A DNA stretch of 64,000 nt from Sterolibacterium sp964437515 (GTDB lineage Bacteria; Pseudomonadota; Gammaproteobacteria; Burkholderiales; Rhodocyclaceae). The first letter of the stretch is position 1. The number at the start of each line of letters is the position of its first letter. The notes beneath the pieces were generated by a model that searched no databases, was not told the DNA's origin, and saw nothing but the letters and a program-made list of their open reading frames with translations. The stretch covers positions 1 through 64,000 of the forward strand of contig CAYTHB010000001.1 in NCBI GenBank assembly GCA_964437515.1, given 5' to 3'. The position numbers and the translations under genes are program-made. Positions 25,612 to 33,438 of this stretch are shown here, in pieces.

Positions 25612-26880
25612 TCATGGTTGAGATGTTTGTGATGGGTTTTGCACACCGAAAGCGTGGAACCCCTCATCAAACCTCATTCCCAAAGGCATATCCGTCAGAC
25701 GTTCGCTTTCCTTGCCTTCATACAAGGACGCAGAAAAAGAGGGCGGGATAGCCGACGCATTGCCATGCTTGTTTCCATCCAGCCTTCCCTCAGCAGGGCT
25801 TGCTTCTGGCACCGTCATCGCCATCTCTGGGAGATTCTGGGTATCGACAGACAGCCACGCCATAAGAAACCCAAGCCCACAGCCCAGCAACACCAATAAC
25901 AGACTCATTCCTGCAAGCCAATATCTGCCCATGACCCGCAAGCTACCGCAAAAAGCCTGCCACTCGATTTGAAGCCGCTGCTCTCGTTTCATTCCGGCTT
26001 CATGAGCAGCCGCACGCTGTGCGTTCATTTCGATTTGCAATTCTTCCACCACCAGGATGCGTTCTTGTGCAGCCGCATCGGCTTTGCGTTCCAATTCGAT
26101 ACGAACCTTGTTGTGCTGTGTCAGCTCAGCCTCGATATCGAGTTTTTCACGCTCGATCCGGGCAGCGGAGTTTTCAGCCTCCAGTCGTTGTGTTGCGGCC
26201 TCAGCCGCTTCACGCTCCGCATCGATCAAAAGCTGCGACTGGCTCATCAACTTTTTGTCTGCCTCCGCTCGTGCATCGGCATTCGCTTTCGCTTCTAGAT
26301 CGGCTTTCTTGCGCAAACGGAATGACTCCAGGGCTTGCTGGTCGCCTTCCATGCGCTCGCGCATCAGTCGATCCGCTTCTGCCTCTGCTTCAGACTGTTG
26401 ATCATGTAGATGCAATGACTGCTGCTCTCGTTCGACACGTTGTTTTTCCGCTTCAATCGCGGAAGCCTCCGTTGCGATTCGGGCGCGCATGGCGTCCAGA
26501 ACCCTGGCATCATTTTCGATACGAAACGCAAGTTCTTGAGCCGCCTGTGCATCGGCTTGTTGCCGTTCCTGCGCAGCCTGCTCCAATGCACGTTCTGCAG
26601 CAATGCGATTTTCTATGGCCTGGGCAAGCTGAGTTTCGAGTCGGTCATGTCGCAAAGTTTCAGCAGAAACTTTTCCTTCCATTTTGATCCGTTCAAAGGC
26701 GATCGCCTCAGCTGCATGCTCCGCTTCGATGGCGGAAGTGAATTGTTGCGTCATCACACGCATCTGCTCTACCTTGCTGTGTGCCGTATCCAGCAAATGC
26801 TGCTCAGTAGCGATGTCTGCCACCGCTTGTGCAATGGCAATGCTCTCATCGGGTGCAGGGGTCTGGGAGGAATCACTCAT
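25612..26880 (-). CDS. Large coiled-coil protein with one membrane segment
   Basis: I do not recognise a family. The protein is 422 residues from the ATG at 26880; an in-frame ATG three codons earlier is possible. Residues about 15-310 are almost pure heptad-like helix rich in Ala, Glu, Gln and Arg, predicted as a continuous coiled coil. One hydrophobic segment follows (MGRYWLAGMSLLLVLLGCGLG, about residues 320-340, continuing as FLMAWLSVD), then a polar tail of about 75 residues. The N-terminus has no signal peptide, so the coil is probably cytoplasmic and tail-anchored, with the last part outside. It lies 73 bases upstream of the flippase on the same strand, which hints at a link with glycan export. 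Confidence 0.72.
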   Translation of the reverse strand: MSDSSQTPAPDESIAIAQAVADIATEQHLLDTAHSKVEQMRVMTQQFTSAIEAEHAAEAIAFERIKMEGKVSAETLRHDRLETQLAQAIENRIAAERALEQAAQERQQADAQAAQELAFRIENDARVLDAMRARIATEASAIEAEKQRVEREQQSLHLHDQQSEAEAEADRLMRERMEGDQQALESFRLRKKADLEAKANADARAEADKKLMSQSQLLIDAEREAAEAATQRLEAENSAARIEREKLDIEAELTQHNKVRIELERKADAAAQERILVVEELQIEMNAQRAAAHEAGMKREQRLQIEWQAFCGSLRVMGRYWLAGMSLLLVLLGCGLGFLMAWLSVDTQNLPEMAMTVPEASPAEGRLDGNKHGNASAIPPSFSASLYEGKESERLTDMPLGMRFDEGFHAFGVQNPSQTSQP

Positions 26881-27061
26881 GCAATGCATGCAAGTCGGGT
26901 CAGCAATGGTTCTTTGTTTTTCCTGAATGTCTCGGGATTATCGCGAATATCTTGTCGCATGTCATTGAGAAAACGATGAAAATCATCATGATTGATCGCG
27001 GTACAATGCCAGCCTCACGCACTGCTCCACCTTGCGCTTGGTTTCTATTTTTCAGCTACTC

Positions 27062-27397
27062 ATGACTGAGTCTGCCTACCAAACCCTCATCGTCATCACC
27101 CATCTTCCGGATGAAGCGGCTGCTCGCACACTGGCAACACAGTTGATCGAACAGCGTCTGGCCGCCTGTATCAACCTCATGCCGCCCTGTCGTTCCATCT
27201 ATCGCTGGCGTGATGCCGTAGAAGAAGCCACCGAAATTCCCTTGTTCATCAAAACAAGTGCTGCACGTTACGCCGCGCTGGAATCTGCTATCCGCACCCA
27301 TCATCCGTATGAACTTCCTGAGATTGTGGCAATCCCAATCACAAGGGGGCTCACACCCTATCTCGATTGGATCATGGCCGAAACAAGCCTCACATAA
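27062..27397 (+). CDS. cutA: CutA1 divalent-cation tolerance protein
   Basis: A small trimeric protein of 111 residues. Family signatures are LIVITHLPDEAAARTLATQL at the start, LAACINLMPPCRSIYRW, ATEIPLFIKTSAARYAAL and HPYELPEIVAIPI. CutA1 was linked to copper tolerance, but its biochemical role is unsettled. A longer frame begins at 27032; the ATG at 27062 gives the normal length. It stands just ahead of dsbD, a common pairing. Confidence 0.94.
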   Translation: MTESAYQTLIVITHLPDEAAARTLATQLIEQRLAACINLMPPCRSIYRWRDAVEEATEIPLFIKTSAARYAALESAIRTHHPYELPEIVAIPITRGLTPYLDWIMAETSLT

Positions 27398-27399
27398 AA

Positions 27400-29337
27400 A
27401 TGTTGAACCGACTTCTACTCCCTGTATTCACCCTGCTGCTGTTTCTTGCCACACTGTTTATGTCCGTGTCCGGCAAAGCTCACGCCGCTGGCGAACCGCT
27501 CGATCCGCTCCACGCCTTCCGATTCTCGGCGCGTATGCTGGACACAAAAACGGTCGAAGCGCGTTGGCAGATTGCGCCGGAATACTATATGTACCGGGAC
27601 AAATTCCGGTTTGAAGTCGAGCCATCCACCGTCAAGCTGGGTGCCCCACAGTTTCCAGCCGGGACGATGAAGTCAGATGAAAACTTCGGCCAGGTCGAAA
27701 CCTATCACGATGAAGTCATTATCCGGCTCCCCATCGACGCAGGCAATGTCCGGCAATTCACCCTCAAAGTACGCTCCCAAGGCTGTGCCAACATGGGGAT
27801 CTGTTATCCGCCCACAGCGCAACAGGCCTCTCTCACACTGTCAGCATCCACCGCATCATCGACGATACCCACATCCTCACGGTTAGATACGCTCGCTTCG
27901 CCCCCTGCCCCACCCCTCTTTTCCCTTGGTGCCGCATCAACATCGTCCCCTGCGCCCGCATCCGCATCCGCATCCGCATCCGCAGGAACAGAAATAGCAT
28001 CTTCAACGCCAGCCGTCGTGCCCGAAAAACGTGACGAATCCTCACGCATCGCCCGTCTGCTCAAAAACGCCAGCCTCGGTGCCAGCCTGTTGTTCTTTTT
28101 CGGCTCCGGCCTGGTACTGGCATTCACCCCCTGCATGTTGCCGATGGTGCCCATTCTTTCGGGCATCATCGTCGGTCACGGACACCACATCGGTCGCGGC
28201 CGCGCCTTCGCACTCTCATTCGCCTACGTCATCGGCATGGCACTCACTTACGCCGCCGTCGGCATCGCCGCCGGGCTTTCCGGCACGCTGGTTTCCTCCG
28301 CCTTGCAAAACGCCTGGTTTCTCGGCTTCGGCGCGCTGATTTTCGTCCTACTCGCCCTATCAATGTTCGGCCTGTATGAATTACAAATGCCCAGTTTCCT
28401 GCAAGGCAAATTCCGCGACGAAGCCAATCGCCAACAAGGCGGCAGCCTGCACAGCGTGTTTCTGATGGGCGTGATCTCCGCCGCCATCGTCGGCCCCTGT
28501 GTCGCCGCCCCACTCGCCGGCGCGCTACTCTACATCGCCAAAACCGGCGATGCCCTGCAAGGCGGGCTCGCCCTCTTTGCCATGGGCTTGGGCATGGGGC
28601 TACCGCTGCTCATCATCGGCGCATCGGCACGCCACCTGTTACCCAAACCGGGGCCTTGGATGAATGCCGTCAATCGTTTCTTTGGCGTGCTCTTGCTCGG
28701 TGTCGCGATCTGGCTCATCTCACCCGTCATTCCGGTCATGGTGCAAATGCTGGCGTGGGCAGCACTTTTTATCTTGCCCGCCATTTATCTACATGCACTC
28801 GACCCCCTCTCCAGCCGTGCGCACGGCTGGGAACGCTTTGGCAAAGGACTCGGGGTCATCTCCCTGCTTCTCGGCACCGCCCTGCTGATCGGCGCACTGG
28901 GCGGCAGCCGCGATCCCTTGCAGCCGCTGGGCTTTTTGCGCGGCAACGCAACCACAGCCGCGCAAACCCTGCACGCCACAACCCAACCGCACTTTACGCG
29001 CGTCAAAACCGGGGCTGAACTGGATCGTTATCTCAACAACCCGGGTCGCCCAGTGCTGCTCGACTTTTATGCCGATTGGTGCGTTTCCTGCAAGGAAATG
29101 GAACGCCTCACCTTTGCCGATCCGCAAGTCGCCGCGCAAATGAATCGCATGCTGCTCTTACAGGTCGATGTCACCGAAGACAACGCTGACGACCGCGCGC
29201 TACTCAAACGCTTCGAGCTCTTCGGCCCGCCCGGCATCATCTTCTTCAACGCTCATGGTCAGGAAAATCACGACCTGCGCGTCATCGGCTTTCAAGCAGC
29301 AGACAGTTTTCTCACCACCCTGAAACAAGCTTTTTAA
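27400..29337 (+). CDS. dsbD: Thiol:disulfide interchange protein DsbD
   Basis: Inner-membrane protein of 645 residues that carries electrons from cytoplasmic thioredoxin to periplasmic thiol proteins. All three parts are present. The signal peptide and N-terminal domain have the Cys pair C129 and C135 (GCANMGICYPP). The eight-helix membrane domain has C245 (CMLPMVPILSG) and C367 (VGPCVAAPLAG). The C-terminal thioredoxin domain has C561 and C564 (DWCVSCKEME). The linker before the membrane domain is low-complexity Pro/Ala/Ser, encoded in part by a (GCATCC)4 run. It starts three bases after cutA. Confidence 0.96.
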   Translation: MLNRLLLPVFTLLLFLATLFMSVSGKAHAAGEPLDPLHAFRFSARMLDTKTVEARWQIAPEYYMYRDKFRFEVEPSTVKLGAPQFPAGTMKSDENFGQVETYHDEVIIRLPIDAGNVRQFTLKVRSQGCANMGICYPPTAQQASLTLSASTASSTIPTSSRLDTLASPPAPPLFSLGAASTSSPAPASASASASAGTEIASSTPAVVPEKRDESSRIARLLKNASLGASLLFFFGSGLVLAFTPCMLPMVPILSGIIVGHGHHIGRGRAFALSFAYVIGMALTYAAVGIAAGLSGTLVSSALQNAWFLGFGALIFVLLALSMFGLYELQMPSFLQGKFRDEANRQQGGSLHSVFLMGVISAAIVGPCVAAPLAGALLYIAKTGDALQGGLALFAMGLGMGLPLLIIGASARHLLPKPGPWMNAVNRFFGVLLLGVAIWLISPVIPVMVQMLAWAALFILPAIYLHALDPLSSRAHGWERFGKGLGVISLLLGTALLIGALGGSRDPLQPLGFLRGNATTAAQTLHATTQPHFTRVKTGAELDRYLNNPGRPVLLDFYADWCVSCKEMERLTFADPQVAAQMNRMLLLQVDVTEDNADDRALLKRFELFGPPGIIFFNAHGQENHDLRVIGFQAADSFLTTLKQAF

Positions 29338-29353
29338 TTCTCCATATTTCATT

Positions 29354-29971
29354 ATGTTCACAGGCATCGTCGCCGCCATCGGCAAAATTTCACATATCCA
29401 GACACTCGAACAAGGGCTGCGTCTCACCATTGATGCGCCCGATCTTGATCTTGGCGATGTCGCGCTGGGCGACTCCATCGCCCATAACGGCGTGTGTCTC
29501 ACGGTCATTGAAAAAAGCGCGCAGCAATACAAAATTGATGTCTCGCGCGAAACGCTCAACTGCACCACCGGGCTGGATGCCTGTCACGAGGTCAACCTCG
29601 AAAAAGCCCTACGCCTCGCCGACCGACTGGGTGGGCATCTAGTCAGCGGCCATGTCGACGGCCTCGGCACAGTCATGAAATTTGAACCGATCGGCGAATC
29701 GCACCTGCTGGTGATCCGCGCGCCCCAAGCACTCGCCCACTACATTGCCCGCAAAGGTTCAATCGCCATCAATGGCGTGAGTCTTACCACCAACGATGTC
29801 GAGGATGTCACCGCAGGCACAGATTTCTCCATCAACCTGATTCCGCACACCGTCGCCGTCACCACCCTACGCCACCTGCAACCCGGCAGCCGCGTCAACC
29901 TGGAAATCGACCAGATCGCGCGTTATTGCGAGAGGATGCTGCCGCGTACCAACGGAGCAACCAGCCGCTGA
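29354..29971 (+). CDS. ribE: Riboflavin synthase, alpha subunit
   Basis: Converts two lumazine molecules to riboflavin; 205 residues made of two similar lumazine-binding domains. MFTGIVAAIGKI opens the first, and GGHLVSGHVDGLG marks the region before the second, with INGVSLTTNDV in the second domain. The last helix reads DQIARYCERML and is followed by a short tail, PRTNGATSR. DNA matching this helix recurs twice downstream (31628 and 33579), so the 3' end seems to be an insertion target. The other riboflavin genes (ribD, ribBA, ribH) are not beside it. Confidence 0.95.
   Translation: MFTGIVAAIGKISHIQTLEQGLRLTIDAPDLDLGDVALGDSIAHNGVCLTVIEKSAQQYKIDVSRETLNCTTGLDACHEVNLEKALRLADRLGGHLVSGHVDGLGTVMKFEPIGESHLLVIRAPQALAHYIARKGSIAINGVSLTTNDVEDVTAGTDFSINLIPHTVAVTTLRHLQPGSRVNLEIDQIARYCERMLPRTNGATSR
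29915..29940 (+). repeat. ribE 3'-end repeat, copy A (native)
   Basis: A 26-base stretch inside the last ribE helix (codons for IARYCERML). It matches copy B at 31628-31653 in 24 of 26 bases and copy C at 33579-33604 in 20 of 26. Taken as the probable target or attachment core of the island that follows. Confidence 0.65.
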
Positions 29972-30042
29972 TTTTGACGACCTGCGCTGGGATGATGGCG
30001 ACGCTGGACGATCTCAAAGAGTGCCGACATCCCTTGTTGAGA

Positions 30043-30086
30043 ATACAAATATTCGGCATTTTTTTATTTATGCCGCACATTTGTAT
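30043..30086 (+). promoter_or_regulatory. Probable AbiEi operator (inverted repeat)
   Basis: Arms ATACAAATATTCGGCA (30043-30058) and TGCCGCACATTTGTAT (30071-30086) are inverted repeats with 14 of 16 positions matching. The sequence is AT-rich and ends 12 bases before the antitoxin ATG. Characterised AbiEi antitoxins repress their own promoter by binding inverted repeats, so this is a likely autoregulatory site. Confidence 0.65.
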
Positions 30087-30098
30087 AAAATCAACGAT

Positions 30099-30710
30099 AT
30101 GGCAACCACTAAGCAGCACCCCATTCTGAACCTTGCCCAAAGCAAGGGCGTACTGCGCACGCGCGATGTGTGCGCGGCGGGGGAGTCGCGGGTCACACTG
30201 GCAAAGCTCGTGCGCGAAGGGCTTCTGTCCAAGCTGGGGCGCGGACTGTATGCGCTGCCGGACAGGCCATTCTCGGAAAACGGGACGCTAGCCGAAGTGT
30301 CAGCCAAGAGTGAGCACGGCGTGGTGTGCCTGATTTCAGCCTTGCGCTTTCATGAGCTGACGACCCAGCAATCCTCTGAAATTTGGCTGGCCATTCCTCA
30401 TAAAGCGCACCCGCCGAAGCTCGACTACCCACCTCTTCGCATCGTTCATATGTCAGGTGAGGCCATGACTGCCGGAATAGAAAGCGCGAATGTTGCCGGA
30501 GCCAGCGTGCGCGTGTTCTGCGTAGCAAAGACGGTGGCTGATTGCTTCAAATTCCGCAACAAGCTGGGGCTTGATGTGGCGCTGGAAGCCCTGAATGAAG
30601 CATGGGCAGCACGACGCGTGACTATGGACGAACTCTGGCGCTACGCGCAAATTTGCCGAGTGGCGAACGTGATGCGCCCTTATATGGAAGCACTAGGAGC
30701 CAAGCCATGA
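30099..30710 (+). CDS. AbiEi-type antitoxin (type IV TA, module 1)
   Basis: A 203-residue antitoxin with an N-terminal winged-helix domain (GVLRTRDVCAAGESRVTLAKLVREG, in two parts, residues about 15-40), then LSKLGRGLYALPDRP, and a C-terminal domain with VFCVAKTVADCFKFRNKLGLD (about 145-165). This is the AbiEi layout: the N-terminus represses transcription and the C-terminus counters the toxin. The ATG at 30099 follows the inverted-repeat operator; the frame is open further upstream without support. The stop overlaps the toxin start by ATGA. Confidence 0.85.
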   Translation: MATTKQHPILNLAQSKGVLRTRDVCAAGESRVTLAKLVREGLLSKLGRGLYALPDRPFSENGTLAEVSAKSEHGVVCLISALRFHELTTQQSSEIWLAIPHKAHPPKLDYPPLRIVHMSGEAMTAGIESANVAGASVRVFCVAKTVADCFKFRNKLGLDVALEALNEAWAARRVTMDELWRYAQICRVANVMRPYMEALGAKP

Positions 30711-31555
30711 GTGCCCACAAGAACATTGGGGCATCAGTTCGTACCCGTTTGCTAAACCACGCCAAAGACCGTGGCTCCGACTATGGCTTGATCTTGACGA
30801 AGTACGCGCTAGAGCGAATTCTCTACAGACTCAGCGTCTCCCAATGGCATGATGCTTTTCTGCTCAAGGGCGCATTGCTATTTGATCTCTGGTTCGATCA
30901 ACCGCATCGCCCCACGCGTGACATTGATCTGCTCGGCTTCGGCCCATCCGAAGTTGATGATGTGGCAGCGGTGTTCCGCGATGTCTGCGTCCTTGCAGGC
31001 GAAGACGGCATGACTTTCGACGCAACTACGGTACGCGCAGCAGAGATACGTAAGGAAACCAACTACGCGGGGGTTCGCGTGACCTTGCTCGGCATTCTGG
31101 ATGGGGCCCGTTGCGCCGTCCAGATCGACGTGGGCTATGGTGATGCAATCACGCCAGAGCCAGAACGTGTGCGTTTCCCGGTGCTGCTTGAAGGCATGGC
31201 TGCGCCGGTGATGAGGGTCTATCCAGCCTATACCGTCGTCGCCGAGAAGTACCAGGCGATGGTCAGCCTTGGCATGGTGAACACCCGCCTCAAAGACTAT
31301 TTTGACCTTTGGGTGCTGGCAACGCATGTCCCGTTTGACCCCACCATCTTGCAGGAAGCCATTACCGCGACTTTCGTGCGACGGGGAACCCCTATGCCAC
31401 AAGAGCTGCCGCTGGGTTTGTCCAACGCATTTATGCAAGACGGTGAAAAAGTTCAGCAGTGGAGGGCTTTTCTCAACAAGAACAAGCTGCAGGCGCCGCC
31501 GCTGGATGAATTGATCAGAGAGTTACGCCCACTGCTATGGGGGGAGAATGTTTAG
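30707..31555 (+). CDS. AbiEii-type nucleotidyltransferase toxin (module 1)
   Basis: A 282-residue protein with the DNA polymerase beta-like nucleotidyltransferase core: FLLKGALLFDLW, then RPTRDIDLLGFG (about residues 45-75) holding the metal-binding Asp pair of D-I-D. The later segment EKYQAMVSLGMVNTRLKDYFDLW (about 175-200) fits AbiEii/AbiGii toxins. In the characterised systems such toxins are bacteriostatic, by nucleotide transfer to RNA or by GTP binding, and protect against phage. It is coupled to its antitoxin by a 4-base overlap. Confidence 0.86.
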   Translation: MSAHKNIGASVRTRLLNHAKDRGSDYGLILTKYALERILYRLSVSQWHDAFLLKGALLFDLWFDQPHRPTRDIDLLGFGPSEVDDVAAVFRDVCVLAGEDGMTFDATTVRAAEIRKETNYAGVRVTLLGILDGARCAVQIDVGYGDAITPEPERVRFPVLLEGMAAPVMRVYPAYTVVAEKYQAMVSLGMVNTRLKDYFDLWVLATHVPFDPTILQEAITATFVRRGTPMPQELPLGLSNAFMQDGEKVQQWRAFLNKNKLQAPPLDELIRELRPLLWGENV

Positions 31556-31558
31556 TGA

Positions 31559-31693
31559 CCTTGCTACGCCCAAACCTGATCAGGGACAATGCGGCGTGGA
31601 CACTGGCTTGTGACGCCATTCAACAATATCGCGCGCTACTGCGAGAGGATGCTTGGTTATCAAAATACACCATCAGGGGCTACCAGAGGTTGA
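31559..31693 (+). repeat. ribE 3'-end repeat, copy B with left arm
   Basis: Starts CCTTGCTACGCCCAAACCTG and contains GTGGACACTGGCTTGTGAC, then the ribE-like core at 31628-31653 (IARYCERML in frame). It closes with its own short tail (GYQNTPSGATRG) and a stop at 31691-31693. Copy C has the same left arm plus about 70 extra bases. It marks the junction between toxin-antitoxin modules 1 and 2. Confidence 0.65.
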
Positions 31694-31735
31694 ATGAAAA
31701 AATCAATAAACCGATGATGGCTGACTTTGAGCGGC

Positions 31736-32680
31736 TTACATCTTATCGATGTGCTGCCGGATACGGATCAAAATTTCATCAAAATCTGGCTGGCCGTTGT
31801 AGTACAAAGCCGATGTCTTGCGATATTCGCTGGCAAAGCGCGCCCGCTCTTCGAGGTCTTCAAGCAGGAAAGCGGGGTTCTTGGCCGCAACCCGCTCATC
31901 TCCACTCCGAAACCGTTGCACCTTGTGCGCCTCGTAGGCCGGTGTGCCGATAAATTCCTGAATCTCGGGCAAAGTCAGCAGACAGTAGATGTCGTAATAG
32001 TGGCGCATGAAGTTCGCCGGGAATGCCGCCCCCGCCTTCTGTAGCCGGTACTTGGTCGAGACCGTCTGCAACTTCTCGACAAAGGTGTAGGTGGGCAAGT
32101 AGCACAGAACATCCACTGCGCGATTGTCGTGAATCTGCACGCCAGCATTGACCGCTGCATCGTAGGCCCAGGACGAGATGGTGACGGGACGGTTGGGAGT
32201 CGTGTCGTCGAACCCCAACTCCAGCAAGATGCCGTCCTTGATACCCGCTTGCTGGCCGACTCGACTGGGGTAATGCAAGCGAACTCCGGCACTGCGCATT
32301 TTTTCGTCATCAAAGGCCATGTCGCGCTCGACCACCTCGATGCCAGGAATGACGATGTTCTTGGAGAGCCATTCGTAATAGACCCGCCGGGACTCGATGT
32401 GCACAGGCTTGTCTTGATTACGCCCGACTTTGACCTCCAGGTCATCGGGCGGCTCGATGCGGATATCAATGTCTTCCGAAAACCGGTGGATGATGCCAAA
32501 GCCTTTCGAGAGCGATGTCCCACCCTTCAGCTCAAACCGGAACTTGGATGCCCGCAAGCCCCACAGGCAATGCATGATCCAGTAGTCCTTCTCAACCAAC
32601 AGCGGATCCATCCCGCGCTGATCGGCCACGATAGCCAGAAGCTCGTTGAAATCGCTACGCGTGTGCAGGAAATCAGGCAT
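31736..32680 (-). CDS. AbiEii/AbiGii-family nucleotidyltransferase toxin (module 2)
   Basis: A 314-residue protein with VEKDYWIMHCLWGL, then FELKGGTSLSKGFGIIHRFS and EDIDIRI (about residues 28-75). These are the GS-type and D-x-D motifs of the nucleotidyltransferase fold in the broad AbiEii/AbiGii family. It is clearly different from the module 1 toxin: it has a KGGTSLSKG motif and is longer. The start overlaps the stop of the upstream antitoxin by 8 bases, the usual antitoxin-first order. It is transcribed leftward, towards module 1. Confidence 0.86.
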   Translation of the reverse strand: MPDFLHTRSDFNELLAIVADQRGMDPLLVEKDYWIMHCLWGLRASKFRFELKGGTSLSKGFGIIHRFSEDIDIRIEPPDDLEVKVGRNQDKPVHIESRRVYYEWLSKNIVIPGIEVVERDMAFDDEKMRSAGVRLHYPSRVGQQAGIKDGILLELGFDDTTPNRPVTISSWAYDAAVNAGVQIHDNRAVDVLCYLPTYTFVEKLQTVSTKYRLQKAGAAFPANFMRHYYDIYCLLTLPEIQEFIGTPAYEAHKVQRFRSGDERVAAKNPAFLLEDLEERARFASEYRKTSALYYNGQPDFDEILIRIRQHIDKM

Positions 32681-33311
32681 TCAACCACCGCATGAAACAT
32701 TTTTTTGTGGCGGCAGAGCCGTAATCTGAAACGGCTTGATTCAACTCAGCATGATCGAAGCCGGACAACTTGCGCTCCACCATCTGAATCACTTGATTTT
32801 TGTCTTCCGCCAATTCGTCCAGATTGTTGATAGCATCGACCAGCAAGAATTCCGGCGTGAGTTTCTTCGGGAAACGCGGCTTGACGCGAAAATCGAACTG
32901 GCGGTTCCCGAACGAAAAGAGGCCGTGCCGCTTGTGGTTGTACACAAGGGTCTTGTTATAGAGCTGCGACATTCCCAAGCCCAGCGCGTTGTAGTTTGAG
33001 GGGGAAAACACCAAAAAGTCTTTGTCGCGCAGGAAGGCGGCAACCAGTTCCTGATCGTCCGGGGGCAACACGCCGAATACCGACTTCTTGGGCACATAGT
33101 AAAGCCCTTGCGCCAGCCGCTTCAACGTACCGTCAGAAACCAGCTCGCGAAGATGCCGATCAACGGCGTTGGAAACCTGCGCCAAGTCCTCTCTGCGATA
33201 CACCTTACCGGCGTGCAACAGCCTCACCACTTGATCCAAGGCACTCGACTTTATCGGTAGTGATGGGCTTGCGAGAGAGGCGGTTGCCAGTTCCACTGCA
33301 TGAATCCTCAT
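32673..33311 (-). CDS. AbiEi-like antitoxin (module 2)
   Basis: A 212-residue protein from the ATG at 33311; a GTG 15 codons upstream is an alternative. An N-terminal winged helix (QVVRLLHAGKVYRREDLAQV, then VDRHLRELVSDGTLKRLAQG) is followed by LYYVPKKSVFGVLPPDDQ and a C-terminal domain. This is the organisation of AbiEi-type or DUF6088-type antitoxins paired with nucleotidyltransferase toxins. It is encoded directly upstream of the toxin on the same strand with an 8-base overlap. Confidence 0.78.
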   Translation of the reverse strand: MRIHAVELATASLASPSLPIKSSALDQVVRLLHAGKVYRREDLAQVSNAVDRHLRELVSDGTLKRLAQGLYYVPKKSVFGVLPPDDQELVAAFLRDKDFLVFSPSNYNALGLGMSQLYNKTLVYNHKRHGLFSFGNRQFDFRVKPRFPKKLTPEFLLVDAINNLDELAEDKNQVIQMVERKLSGFDHAELNQAVSDYGSAATKKCFMRWLNA

Positions 33312-33438
33312 TGACGTTTCATGCAAAGTGTAGCCGATATGGATGATTTCTGCCACTTGATCGGTTTGGTCTGGCGGTCAGCGCACAGGTCATGTTGGGC
33401 AACGAACGTGATGCGAGCCAATATGAAAGTGCTAGATT

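Noticed and set aside
25329..25751. 140-codon plus-strand frame across the flippase start
   Set aside because: It is antisense to the flippase and the coiled-coil gene, with no ribosome site or recognisable motif.
26019..26979. Plus-strand frames opposite the coiled-coil gene
   Set aside because: They are long because the repetitive Ala/Glu/Arg codons leave the other frames open; no independent support.
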